A DNA stretch of 64,000 bases, taken from Actinophytocola sp044466355. GTDB lineage: Bacteria > Actinomycetota > Actinomycetes > Mycobacteriales > Pseudonocardiaceae. Shown here piece by piece: positions 51,418 to 62,400 of the stretch. A program made the position numbers and the translations under genes. The notes beneath the pieces are model-generated. The model saw only the letters and a list, made by a program, of their open reading frames with translations, was not told the origin of the DNA and made no database searches. Location: contig NZ_JBITMQ010000002.1 of assembly GCF_044466355.1 (NCBI RefSeq), forward strand, positions 124,001 through 188,000, read 5' to 3'. Positions within the stretch are counted from its first letter, which is position 1; each line of letters begins with the position of its first letter.

Positions 51418-54400
51418 ATGCCCAAATTGGACCGTCAGTCGAGGTCCGTCCAGGCGTGGGGTGAGAGGTTCAGCGGGTTGCGGGCAGATCTGGATAGGTT
51501 CGACCGGGTACACGAGGCGTTCGAGGAACAGGCGAAAAGGACACCCCACCGCTGTGCGCTCGTCGCGGGTGACGAGCGCATGAGCTACGCCCGTCTGGAC
51601 GAGGCCGCCAACGCGGTCGCGCACGCCCTGCTCCGCGACGGGGTGACACGTGGTGACCTGGTCGGTGTGTGCCTGCGCCGCGGCCCGCGGCTGGTACCCG
51701 CGCTGCTCGGGGTGCTGAAGGCGGGATGCGCGTACGTGCCGCTGGACCCGGCCGCTCCCCCGGCGCACGGCGCGGCGATCGTCGCGGACTCCGGGCTGTC
51801 GCTGGTGGTCGCGGACGAACCGGATCCCGCCGCGCTCGCGGACGCCGGCGTGCCCGTGCTGGCCGTCGGCGACGTCGACCACGACCGCACGACCGCTCCG
51901 GAGGTGCCGGGCGCAGGCACGGATCTCGCGTACGTGATCTACACGTCCGGCTCCACCGGCAGACCGAAAGGTGTCCAGGTCGAGCACCGCAACGTGCTCG
52001 CGTTGCTGGCATGGGCGACCGCGACCTACGGCGACGACGAGCTACGAGGGGTGCTCGCCGCCGCGTCGGTCTGCTTCGACGCGTCCGTGGCCGAGTTGTT
52101 CCCGCCGCTGGTGACCGGCGGGAGCCTGGTGCTCGCCGAGAACCTGCTCGCGCTGCCCGGGCTGGCCGCGCGGGACGAGGTGACGTTCGTGCAGGGCGTG
52201 CCGTCCGTGCTGGCGGTGCTCGCGCGGACCCCGCTGCCGCGTTCGGTGCGGACCGTCGCCATCGCCGGTGAGGCGCTGCACCGGTCGCTCGTCGACCGGC
52301 TCTACGCCAACGAGGGCGTGCGGCGGATCGTGAACTGTTACGGCCCGACCGAGGCGACGGTGAACTGCTCGTGCCACGAGGTCGCCCGGGACGGGTCGGA
52401 CGACCCGCCGATCGGCACCCCGCTGCCCGGTGCCGCGTTCTCGGTACGGGACGCCGATGGCCGTGCGCTCGGCGACGACGAGGTCGGTGAGCTGTGGGTC
52501 AGCGGTGCGCTCGTGACCCGGGGGTACCTGGGGCGGCCGGAGCTGACCGCCGAGAGGTTCGTGGTCGACGCCCTCGGTGTCCGGCACTACCGCACCGGTG
52601 ACCTCGTCCGGCGCCACGACGGCGACTACCACTTCGTCGGTCGCGCCGACGACCAGGTGAAGGTGCGTGGGTTCCGGATCGAACCGGGACAGGTCCAGGC
52701 GGCCCTGCTGACCCACCCGGCCGTCGGCAACGCCGTGGTGCTCGCGCCCGCCGACGAGCACGGGGAACGCAGGCTCGTCGGGTTCGTCGAACCGGCCGGG
52801 GCCCCGGTGTCCGAACCGGACCTGTTGGCCTGGCTGCGGTCACGGCTGCCCGCGCACCTGGTGCCGTCCCGGATCGCCGTGCTCGACGCGATCCCGCTCG
52901 GCACCACCGGAAAGGCGGATCGCGCGGCGCTGGCGGCGTGGGTGTTCGACCGCGAGGGCACCGAGTACGCAGCCCCGCGCACCGAGACCGAGCGGCTGGT
53001 CGCCGAGGTGGTCGCGGCCGCGTTCGGCCTGCCGCGGATCGGTGCGCACGACCGGTTCTCCGAGTCTGGCGGGCACTCGCTGGCCGCGGCGCGTGCGGTC
53101 ATGCGGCTGCGGGAGACCACCGGCCGGGCGGTGACGCTGGCGGAGTTCCTCGCGGACGGCACGGTGGCGGCGGTCGCCGGACGGCTCGCGCACGCCCCGG
53201 CCGCGGCGCCGTCGGTGACGCTGGAGGCACACCCGGACCGTGGGACCTACCCGCTCACCGGCACGCAGCGGGACCTGTGGACACTCGCCCAGCTCGGCTC
53301 GACCGGCACCGCGACGACCGTCGCGTGGCGGCTGCGGCTGCGCGGCCACGCGACGGAGTCCACGCTGCGGGAGGCCGCGGACGCGGTCGTCGCACGGCAC
53401 GAGGTACTGCGCAGCACGATCGGCGAACGCGGCGGCGAACCGGTCATGGTGGTGGGCCCGCCGACACGGGTACCGGTGGACGTGCACGACCTGCGCGGGC
53501 TCGCCGACGCGGACCGCCGAGCCGGGGAACTGGCCGACGCCGCCGCGCGGTACTCGTTCGACCTCACGGCCGACACGCCGCTGCTGCGGATCACGCTGCT
53601 CCGGCTCGCCGACGACGTGGCCGACCTGGTCGTCGTGTCCGACCACATCGCCACCGACGGCGCGTCCATCGGCGTGCTCATGGCGGAGCTGGTCGGTGCA
53701 CCGGCGGCGTCCTTCGCGCAGGTCGGTGCGGTGGCGCTGCGAGAGCGGGCGCTCGCGGAGCTACCCGGTGAGCGGGACCGGCTCGCGGCGTACTGGTCGG
53801 CCGAGCTGGCCGGGGCGACCCCGCCGGACGCGCTGTTCGACCGCGCCGCGCAGCGGTTCGAGGGACAGCGGATCAGCAGGCCACTGCCCGCCTCGCTGGG
53901 GTCCGCGGTGCGTGCGCTCGCCGAAGCCACCGGGGTGACGCCGTTCGCGGTGTACCTGTCGGCGCTGGGGTTGCTCGTCGGCGAGCTGGTTCGTGGCCAG
54001 GACGTGCTGCTGGGAATGGCGGCCGCGCAGCGGGACCTGCCGGAACTCGAGCACACCGTCGGACCGCTGGTCGACGTGTTACCGGTCCGATTACGGATCG
54101 ACGCGGACACGTCGTTCCGGCACCTGCTGCGCGCGGCCATGACCACGGCGGTGCGCGCCATCGACCACCGGGGCCTGCCCGCCGATGACCTCGCCGGGCT
54201 GTGGGGCGGCGACCGCCCCGCCGGGGTGTCGCTCACGCCCGTGTCGATCGCGGTGCAACCCGACGGTCTTCCGCTGTCGGCGCACGGACCGGACAGCCGG
54301 TTGGACCTGCTCGGCGAGCTGCCGACCGGCGGTAGCCACAACCCGCTGACGGTGTTCGTGAACACCGGCGTCGATGGCGTCGAGCTGATCGTCGAGCACG

Positions 54401-57400
54401 ACCCGGCGCGCCTCTCCCCCGCCCGCGCCCGCTGGTTCACCGACACCCTGCTCCACCTGCTGCACACCGCCGCGACGGCACCGGACACCACACTGTCCAC
54501 ACTGGACCTGTTGGCGGACGGGGAACGCGCCGAGTTGACGAGGTGGGGCACCGGTCCCGCACTGCGCGCCGACGACGCGCGCGGCGTGCCGGACGCGGTG
54601 TGGCGCAACGCGTCGCGGACACCGGACGCGGTCGCGGTGTCCTGCGCGGACGGTCAGCTGACGTACGCGCAACTGGTACACCACGCCGACCGGATCGCGC
54701 GAGTGCTCGTCGCGTCCGGGGTGGCGGCCGGGGACACGGTCGGGGTGTGCCTGCCGCGCGACGAGTTCCTGCCCGCCGCGCTGCTCGCCGTGTGGCGGGC
54801 GGGTGCGGTGTACCTGCCGCTCGACACCGAGCAGCCAGTCGCGCGGCTCACCCAGCTCGCGGGTGAGGCGGGTCTGCGGGTCGTGCTCACCCGCGGCGAC
54901 GCCCAGCCGGTGGCGACGGCCGTCGCCGACGCGGTGCAGGGGCTGCGGGTGATCGGCGTCGACCGCAGCGACGGGGTGCCGTTCGAGCCGGTGCTGCCCG
55001 AGGGCGACGCGCTCGCCTACGTGCTGTTCACATCCGGGTCGACCGGGCGGCCCAAGGGTGTCGAGATCAGCCACGCGAACCTGCACGCGTTCGTCCGCTC
55101 GCGGGCGCACCTCCCCGGCATGACGCGCGCCGACGCGATGCTCGCGCTCGCGCCGCTCGCGTTCGACGTGTCCGCCGAGGAACTGTGGTGGCCGCTCGCG
55201 ACCGGTGCGCGGTGCGTCGTCGCCGACCGCGACAGCGCCGTCGACGGCCACCAGCTCGCGAGGCGGATCGCGCGGAGCGGTGTCACGGTCGTCGATCTGA
55301 CACCCACGAGCCTGCGGATGCTGCTCGCCGCGGGCTGGGCTGGTGATCCCGCGCTGCGGCTGCTGCTCGGTGGCGAGGTGCTCGACCCCGACCTCGCCGC
55401 GCGGGCCCGGCCGCTGGTCGGTGAGCTGTGGAACGGCTACGGCCCGACGGAGGCCACGGTCGCGGCGACCGCGCACCGGGTGACCGGTACCGACGGGGAA
55501 CGCGTCCCGATCGGTGCGCCGACACCGGGTGCCTGGCTGTACGTGGTGGACGAGGCGGGCCGGCTCGCGCCGCGCGGGGCGATCGGTGAGCTGTGGATCG
55601 GTGGCGCCGGTGTCGCGGCCGGCTACCGGGCGCGTCCCGAGCTGACCGCGGCCGCGTTCGTCGCCGACCCGGTGCGGCCGGGCGAGCGCTGCTACCGCAC
55701 CGGTGACCTGGTCCGGTGGCGGCCGGATGCGACGCTGGAGTTCGTCGGCCGTGCCGACGGCCAGGTGAAGGTGCGGGGCAACCGGTTCGAGCTGGGCGAG
55801 GTCGAGTCGGTGCTGCGCGGACTGCCGGGGGTGGACGACGCGGCCGTGACGGTGGCCGAGGACGGCGTGGACGCCCACGTGGTCGGGTACCTCGCGCCCG
55901 CGACCGTCGACGCGGCGGCCGTCGAGCGGCAGGTCCGGCGGCTCCTGCCCGCCTACATGGTGCCGAGCGCGTGGCACACGCTGGACGGACTTCCCCTGCT
56001 GCCCAACGGAAAGCTCGACCGGCGCGCCCTCCCGGCCGTGCCCGTCGCCCGCCCGGCCGTGGCCGCACCGCTGTCGGACGCGGAAGCAGCGGTCGCGCGG
56101 GTGTGGCGGGAGTGCCTGGAGCTCGACGAGGAACTCGGTCCGGACAGCGACTTCTTCGCGCTCGGCGGCCGGTCGCTGGCGGCGACCCGCGTCGTTGGCC
56201 TCCTGCACGCACGGCTCGGCCGCCGGACCACGGTGCGCACGCTGTTCGACCACCCGGTGCTCGCCGACTTCACGACACGGATCGCCGAGAGCGCCGCCCA
56301 CACCGACCGCCCGCTCGTCGCCCGCCCAGACCCCACCGCACCCGCGCCGCTGTCGTCGGCGCAGCGCATGCTGTGGTTCGCGGCGAAGCTCGACCCGGAC
56401 AGCGCCGCCTACAACTCCCCCACCGTGCTGCGGATCCGGGGCGTGCTGGACGAGTCGCGGCTCTACCGCGCGGTCCACGCGCTCACGGCGCGCCACCACG
56501 TGCTGCGCAGCCGGTTCACCGAGATCGACGGGGAACCGGTCGCGCTCCTCGGGCCGGCCGACGCCGTCCCCGTGCACACGGTGGACATCGCGGAACCGGA
56601 CCTGGCCTCGGCGGTGGCGGCCGAGGTCCGGCGGCCCTTCACGCTTCACGCGGCGCCACCGCTGCGTGCGGTCCTGTTCCGGCTCGCACCGGACCACCAC
56701 GTGCTGGCACTCACCTGTCACCACATCGCCACCGACGCGGTGTCCCAACGACTCCTGTTGTCCGAAGTGGACCGGTACTACCGCGCGGAGCCCGACGACT
56801 GGCCGTCGCCACCGGCGCTCCAGTACGCCGACCACGCCGAGTGGGAACGCGAGCAGGACCTGACCGCGGGCCTCGACTGGTGGGAGCGGCGGCTCGCGGA
56901 CCTGCCCGCGCTGCGGCTGCCGACCGACCGGACCCGCCCGGCCGTCGCCGACTGGTCGGCGGACGAGGTCCCGGTGCGCCTGTCCTCGGCCGTCTCGGAC
57001 CGGGTCCGCGCACTGGCGGCCGCCGCCGGGACCACCCCGTTCACGGTGCTGCTCGCGGCCTGGCAGCTGCTGCTCGCGCGACTGGCCGGGGTGACCGACC
57101 TCGCGGTCGCCGTGCCACACGGCGGTCGCCGCGCCGCCGAACTGGCCGGGATGGTCGGCTTCTTCGTCAACACCGTGGCCGTCCGCGCCGACCTGACCGG
57201 CCTCGGGTCCGGCCGCGACCTGGTGGGCAGGGCCCGTGGCACCGTCCTCGACGCGTTCGCCCACGCCGACGTGCCGTTCGACGAGGTGGTGCGCAGGCTC
57301 GCACCGGAGCGGGACCCGGCGAGCACCCCGGTGTGCCAGGTGATGATGAACGTCCTGGACGAGCAGGCGACCGCGTCGCTCGGCGACCTGGCCGTGACGG

Positions 57401-59409
57401 TGCTGCCGCAGCCCGTCGCCACCGCGCTGTACGACCTGAACCTGGACCTCAGTGACACCGGCACTGGGTACGCGGGCAGGCTCGTGTTCCGCACCGACCT
57501 GTTCGACCGGACCACGATCGACCGCTGGGTCCGCTGGTACGGCACCCTCCTGGACCGGCTCACCGCCGACCCGGACGCCGCACTGTCCACACTGGACATC
57601 CTGGACGACGGCGAACGTGCCGTGCTGTTCGCCTGGGGTACCGGGAAACCCTTGCCCGCCATGCGAACCGTGGTCGCCGACGTGCTCGCGCAACCACCCG
57701 GCGCGGTGGCGACGTCCTCGCCCGCCGGGCGACTGTCCTATGCCGACCTGGCGGCGTGGTCGGCTCAGGGCGCTCGCGGCCTGCTCGCCGCGGGTGTCGC
57801 CACCGGTGACGTGGTCGGCGTGTGCCTGCCGCGCGACGAGTACCTGCCCGCCGGGCTGCTCGCCGTGTGGCGGGCAGGTGGCGCGTACCTGCCGCTGGAC
57901 CCCGGGCATCCCGCGGGCCGGATCGCGGCACTCGCGGCCGACGCCGGGATCCGGGTCGTCGCGGCCCGCGGCCAGGCGCTGGCCGTGGCCCGCGCCGCGC
58001 TGCCGCACCTGACCGTCGTGGACCTCGACGCTCCCGCCACGGACACACGTCCGCCGCGGGAGCCGAGCCTGGACGACCTCGCCTACGTGCTCTACACCTC
58101 CGGGTCGACCGGCAGCCCGAAGGGCGTCGCGGTCACGCACAGGAACCTCGCCGCGCTGGTCCACGCGTTCCGCGAGGTGACCGGCGTACGGCCCACCGAC
58201 ACGTGGCTGGCGGTCGCGCCGCTCGTGTTCGACACGGCCACCGGCGAACTCTGGACGACGCTCACCTCGGGCGCGCACTGCGCGATCGCCGACCGGGACT
58301 GTGCCGTCGACGGGCACGCGCTCGTTCAACGGCTCGTCGCGACCGGTGCGACCCGGTTCAACCCGACACCGACCACGTTGCGGATGCTCGTCGCCGCCGG
58401 ACTGCCCGACCTGCCCGGACTGCACGTGCTCTCCGGCGGCGAAGCACTCGACGTCGCCCTGGCGCGGCAGATCACCGCCCGCGTCGCGAGCCTGCGCAAC
58501 TGCTACGGCCCCACGGAGACCACCATCACCGCGACCACACACCTGGTGACCACCGCCGACCTGGCGGCCGACCGGCCGGTGCCGATCGGGCGACCCCTCG
58601 GCGGCACGCTCCTCACCGTGGTCGACCCGTTCGGTCAGACCGCGCTGCCCGGCGCGGTCGGCGAACTGTGCATCGGCGGCGCGGGCGTGACGCCCGGCTA
58701 CCGGGACCGGCCGGAGCTGACCGCGGCGGCGTTCGGCACCGACCCGTCGCACGGCGGCCGCTGCTACCGCTCCGGCGACCTGGTCCGCTGGCGCGCCGAC
58801 GGCGAGCTGGAGTTCCACGGCCGCGCCGACCACCAGGTCAAGATCCGCGGCAACCGGGTGGAACTCGGCGAGGTGGAACATGTGCTGCGCACCACGGCCG
58901 GGGTGACCGACGCGGTGGTCGTCGTGCGCACCGACGGCGAACCACACCTCGTCGGCTACCTCACGCCGTCCACTGTGGACATCGCGGCGGTCGGGACGTC
59001 GCTGCGTGAACGGTTGCCCGACTACGCGGTGCCCCACCGGTGGGTGGCGCTCGACGCGTTCCCCGCCACCGCGACCGGCAAGGTGGACCGCGCCGCACTC
59101 CCCGCACCGGCGGCACCGGCGCGGCCGGACGACCCGCCCGCGTCGCCGCTCGAGGAACTCGTCGCGGTCACCTGGGCCGGGGTGCTCGGCCGCGAGCAGG
59201 TCGGCGCCCTGGACGACTTCTTCGGGCTCGGCGGGCATTCGCTCGCCGCGACCAAGGTCGTCGGCCGCCTCGGCGAGGCGCTCGGTTTCTCCGTCCCGGT
59301 GCGGTGCCTGTTCGACCGGCCGGTGCTGCGGGAGTTCGCGGCGGAACTCGAACGGATCGCGATGACCGCCCTGGCGGACGACGCCGTATCGACGGGGAGC
59401 ACGGCATGA
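51418..59409 (+). CDS. NRPS, three modules A-PCP-C-A-PCP-C-A-PCP
   Basis: A 2663-aa initiation protein of a second assembly line; it has no N-terminal condensation domain. PCP serines lie near 556, 1585 and 2607. C1 has SDHIATDG near 739, where the first His of HHxxxDG is Asp; C2 has HHIATDA near 1767. Pocket codes read by eye: A1 D-A-A-Q-A-A-C-V-N-K, A2 D-V-E-D-L-G-G-V-A-K, A3 D-T-G-N-L-G-C-I-T-K. None matches a signature I know; the two acidic residues in A2 suggest a basic side chain. There are no epimerase or tailoring domains. The ATG at 51418 lacks a visible ribosome site. It ends coupled (ATGA) to the next NRPS gene. Confidence 0.93.
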   Translation: MPKLDRQSRSVQAWGERFSGLRADLDRFDRVHEAFEEQAKRTPHRCALVAGDERMSYARLDEAANAVAHALLRDGVTRGDLVGVCLRRGPRLVPALLGVLKAGCAYVPLDPAAPPAHGAAIVADSGLSLVVADEPDPAALADAGVPVLAVGDVDHDRTTAPEVPGAGTDLAYVIYTSGSTGRPKGVQVEHRNVLALLAWATATYGDDELRGVLAAASVCFDASVAELFPPLVTGGSLVLAENLLALPGLAARDEVTFVQGVPSVLAVLARTPLPRSVRTVAIAGEALHRSLVDRLYANEGVRRIVNCYGPTEATVNCSCHEVARDGSDDPPIGTPLPGAAFSVRDADGRALGDDEVGELWVSGALVTRGYLGRPELTAERFVVDALGVRHYRTGDLVRRHDGDYHFVGRADDQVKVRGFRIEPGQVQAALLTHPAVGNAVVLAPADEHGERRLVGFVEPAGAPVSEPDLLAWLRSRLPAHLVPSRIAVLDAIPLGTTGKADRAALAAWVFDREGTEYAAPRTETERLVAEVVAAAFGLPRIGAHDRFSESGGHSLAAARAVMRLRETTGRAVTLAEFLADGTVAAVAGRLAHAPAAAPSVTLEAHPDRGTYPLTGTQRDLWTLAQLGSTGTATTVAWRLRLRGHATESTLREAADAVVARHEVLRSTIGERGGEPVMVVGPPTRVPVDVHDLRGLADADRRAGELADAAARYSFDLTADTPLLRITLLRLADDVADLVVVSDHIATDGASIGVLMAELVGAPAASFAQVGAVALRERALAELPGERDRLAAYWSAELAGATPPDALFDRAAQRFEGQRISRPLPASLGSAVRALAEATGVTPFAVYLSALGLLVGELVRGQDVLLGMAAAQRDLPELEHTVGPLVDVLPVRLRIDADTSFRHLLRAAMTTAVRAIDHRGLPADDLAGLWGGDRPAGVSLTPVSIAVQPDGLPLSAHGPDSRLDLLGELPTGGSHNPLTVFVNTGVDGVELIVEHDPARLSPARARWFTDTLLHLLHTAATAPDTTLSTLDLLADGERAELTRWGTGPALRADDARGVPDAVWRNASRTPDAVAVSCADGQLTYAQLVHHADRIARVLVASGVAAGDTVGVCLPRDEFLPAALLAVWRAGAVYLPLDTEQPVARLTQLAGEAGLRVVLTRGDAQPVATAVADAVQGLRVIGVDRSDGVPFEPVLPEGDALAYVLFTSGSTGRPKGVEISHANLHAFVRSRAHLPGMTRADAMLALAPLAFDVSAEELWWPLATGARCVVADRDSAVDGHQLARRIARSGVTVVDLTPTSLRMLLAAGWAGDPALRLLLGGEVLDPDLAARARPLVGELWNGYGPTEATVAATAHRVTGTDGERVPIGAPTPGAWLYVVDEAGRLAPRGAIGELWIGGAGVAAGYRARPELTAAAFVADPVRPGERCYRTGDLVRWRPDATLEFVGRADGQVKVRGNRFELGEVESVLRGLPGVDDAAVTVAEDGVDAHVVGYLAPATVDAAAVERQVRRLLPAYMVPSAWHTLDGLPLLPNGKLDRRALPAVPVARPAVAAPLSDAEAAVARVWRECLELDEELGPDSDFFALGGRSLAATRVVGLLHARLGRRTTVRTLFDHPVLADFTTRIAESAAHTDRPLVARPDPTAPAPLSSAQRMLWFAAKLDPDSAAYNSPTVLRIRGVLDESRLYRAVHALTARHHVLRSRFTEIDGEPVALLGPADAVPVHTVDIAEPDLASAVAAEVRRPFTLHAAPPLRAVLFRLAPDHHVLALTCHHIATDAVSQRLLLSEVDRYYRAEPDDWPSPPALQYADHAEWEREQDLTAGLDWWERRLADLPALRLPTDRTRPAVADWSADEVPVRLSSAVSDRVRALAAAAGTTPFTVLLAAWQLLLARLAGVTDLAVAVPHGGRRAAELAGMVGFFVNTVAVRADLTGLGSGRDLVGRARGTVLDAFAHADVPFDEVVRRLAPERDPASTPVCQVMMNVLDEQATASLGDLAVTVLPQPVATALYDLNLDLSDTGTGYAGRLVFRTDLFDRTTIDRWVRWYGTLLDRLTADPDAALSTLDILDDGERAVLFAWGTGKPLPAMRTVVADVLAQPPGAVATSSPAGRLSYADLAAWSAQGARGLLAAGVATGDVVGVCLPRDEYLPAGLLAVWRAGGAYLPLDPGHPAGRIAALAADAGIRVVAARGQALAVARAALPHLTVVDLDAPATDTRPPREPSLDDLAYVLYTSGSTGSPKGVAVTHRNLAALVHAFREVTGVRPTDTWLAVAPLVFDTATGELWTTLTSGAHCAIADRDCAVDGHALVQRLVATGATRFNPTPTTLRMLVAAGLPDLPGLHVLSGGEALDVALARQITARVASLRNCYGPTETTITATTHLVTTADLAADRPVPIGRPLGGTLLTVVDPFGQTALPGAVGELCIGGAGVTPGYRDRPELTAAAFGTDPSHGGRCYRSGDLVRWRADGELEFHGRADHQVKIRGNRVELGEVEHVLRTTAGVTDAVVVVRTDGEPHLVGYLTPSTVDIAAVGTSLRERLPDYAVPHRWVALDAFPATATGKVDRAALPAPAAPARPDDPPASPLEELVAVTWAGVLGREQVGALDDFFGLGGHSLAATKVVGRLGEALGFSVPVRCLFDRPVLREFAAELERIAMTALADDAVSTGSTA
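58968..58980. repeat. GTCCACTGTGGAC palindrome, exact copy
   Basis: Inside the third adenylation domain of the plus-strand NRPS (PSTVDIAAV), again read as Ser-Thr-Val-Asp. Confidence 0.8.
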
Positions 59410-62400
59410 CGGACTCGCTGGTCACCCCCGCACAGCAACGCATGCGCGAGTTGCTCGCCGGCCGTGCCGCCGCCGCACTGCGTGGCGACGTTCCCGTCGC
59501 GGAGCCCGCCATCCCCCGCCTCCCCCGCGACGGGAGACCGGTGCCGCTGTCGTCCGCGCAGGCCAGGCTGTGGTTCCTGGCCCGCTTCGAACCTGGCGGC
59601 CACGCCTACAACCTGCCGCTCGTGCTCGAACTGACCGGGCACGCCGACGACACCGCGTTGCTGGCCGCGGTCCGTGACGTCGCCGACCGGCACGACGTGC
59701 TCCGCGGCGTGTACCGGGAGGTCGACGGCGAGCCCATGCGGTGCGCGGGACCCGTCGTCCCGGTGTCCACTGTGGACGTCACGGCGGCGGAGCTGGACGC
59801 CGAGGTGGCCGCCGAGGCCGCCCGGCCGTTCGCGCTCGACGACGCGCCACCGATGCGGGCCGTGCTGTTCCGGGTCACCGCCGAGAAGCGGGTGCTGGCG
59901 TTGACGTTCCACCACATCGCGATGGACGCCCCGTCCGCCGCGGTCGTGCTCGACGACCTCGCCGCCTGCTACGCCGCCCGCCTGCACGTCCGCGACGTGC
60001 CGCCGCCACCGGCGCTCCAGTACGCGGACCTGGTGGCGTGGCACGGTTCCCGGCCGGACACCGCCGACGCCGACCTGGACTGGTGGTGCGCGCGGCTCGC
60101 CGGGCTCCCGCCGGTGCTGGAGCTGCCTACCGACCGTCCCCGCCCGGCCGTGGCCGGGGACGAGGGCGCCGAGGTCGGCGTCGTGGTGCCCGCGGCGCTG
60201 ACCGCGCGGCTGCGGGAGATCGGCCGCACCACCGGCGCCACCCCGTTCATGGTGTTCCTGGCGTGCTGGCAGGCACTGCTCGGCAGGCTGGCCGGGACCA
60301 CCGACGTGCCGGTGGGTGTGCCGGAGTCGGGCCGCCACCACCCGGACGCGGAACAGGTCGTCGGCTGCTTCGTCAACACGCTGGTGCTGCGCACCGACCT
60401 GGCCGGGGCGACCACGGGCCGCGAGCTGCTCGCCGCCGCCCGGGACACGGTGCTCGACGCGTTCACGCACACGGACGTGGCGTTCGAGCGGATCGTGGCG
60501 CGGGTCGCGCCGCGGCGCGGGCTCGACGCCTCACCGGTCTTCCAGGTCATGCTCAACGTGCTCGACGAGCAGGCGCGGCCCCCCGAGCTGCCCGGTCTCA
60601 CCGCCCGGGTCACCGAACCGCCGGTGCGCAGCGTCAAGTTCGACCTGAACCTCGCGCTGTCCCGGAACGGCGACGGCTACTCGGGTGGGCTGGCCTACCG
60701 CACCGACCTGTTCGACGCCGGCACGGCGGAGCGGATCGCCCGCTGGTTCGTCACGCTCGTCGACGGGGTCACCGCCGACCTCGACCGCCCGGTCGCCGAG
60801 GTGCCGATCGAGGTCGTCACCGCGCCGGTGCTGGCAGGACCGGAACCGGCACGGTCCGGGTTCCGGCCGGTGCACACGCTGATCGAGGACACCGCCGACC
60901 GCTGCCCCGACCGGGTCGCCGTGGTCGGGGCGACCGGCGCGCTCACCTACCGGCAGCTCGACGAACGCGCCAACCGGATCGCGCACCGGCTGCTCTCACT
61001 CGGGGTGCGGGCCGACGAGCCGGTCGGGCTGCTGCTCGAACAGGGCACGGACGTGGCGTGCGCGGTGCTCGGCATCATGAAGGCCGGTGGCGCGTACCTG
61101 CCGATGGACACCACCTACCCGACGGCACGGGTGGCCGCCATCCTCGCCACCGGAGGCGCGCGGATCCTGCTGGCCGAACCCGGTCTCGACGTGACCGCCC
61201 CCGATGTCACCGTCACGACCGTCGACGACGCGGTCACCGCCCAGCCGGGCACCCGGCCGGACGTGCCGGTCGCGGAGCACGACCTGATCCACGTGATCTT
61301 CACATCCGGTTCGACCGGGGCGCCGAAGGGGGTCGCGGTCGAGCACCGCAACGTCGCGCACTACCTGGCGGGCATGCTGCCCCGGCTCGGTGACGTGGCC
61401 GGTGCGTCGTTCGCGGTCGTCTCCACCCCGGCGGCCGACTTCGGCCTCACCTGCGTGTACGGCGCGCTGACCACCGGCGGCACCGTCCACCTGGTCGACC
61501 GGGACACCGCGATGGACCCGGAGTCGTTCGCCGGGTACCTGGCCGAGCACCCGGTCGACGTGCTCAAGTGCGTACCCAGCCACCTGGAACTCCTTGCCCG
61601 GCACGGAGATCTCGTCGCCGTGCTGCCCGAGCGGCTCCTGATCCTCGCCGGTGAGGCGTGCCCGTGGTCGCTCGTCGAGCGCGTCGAGACGGCCCGGCCG
61701 GGCCTGCGGGTGCAGAGCCACTACGGGCACACCGAGAGCACGATGATCTCGATGACGTGCGACGTGGCGACCGTCCCGTCGCACGAGCGCACCGGGTACG
61801 TGCCGCTCGGCACGCCGCTGCCCGGCGTCGTCGGCCACCTCGTCGACGCGCGTGGCGCGGTCGTGCCCGCGGGGATGACCGGCGAACTGGTGATCGGCGG
61901 ACCGCAGATCACCCGCGGCTACCTCGGCGACGACACGCAGACCGCGGCCCGGTTCGTGCCGGACCCACTGGGCACCGGTGTGCGGTGCTTCCGCAGCGGC
62001 GACCTGCTGCGGGTGCGTGCCGACGGGACGGTGCAGTTCCTCGGCCGCGCCGACGACCAGGTGAAGGTGCGTGGCCACCGGGTGGAGCTGGGTGAGGTCA
62101 CCGCCGCCCTCCGTGACGTCGACGGGGTGGCCGAGGCCGTGGTGCTCCCGGTCGGCGCCGGGCTGGACCGCAGGCTCGCGGCGTGGCTCGTGCCGGCGCG
62201 GGGTGTCGGCCTCGCCGTCCCGGCCGTGCGGCGGACGCTGCGTGACCGGCTGCCGGACTACATGGTGCCCACCTCCCTCACCGTCCTGGAGCGCCTGCCG
62301 CTCAACGCGAACGGCAAGATCGACCGGGCCGCGCTGCCCGACGCGACCGAACGCGCGCCCGTTGTGCGGCGGCCGGTGGCGACCCCGGCCGAGCGGCTCG

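Noticed and set aside
54091..59238. 1715-codon minus-strand frame opposite the second NRPS
   Set aside because: No recognisable domain, Arg/Gly/His-rich; it is the complement of intact NRPS modules.
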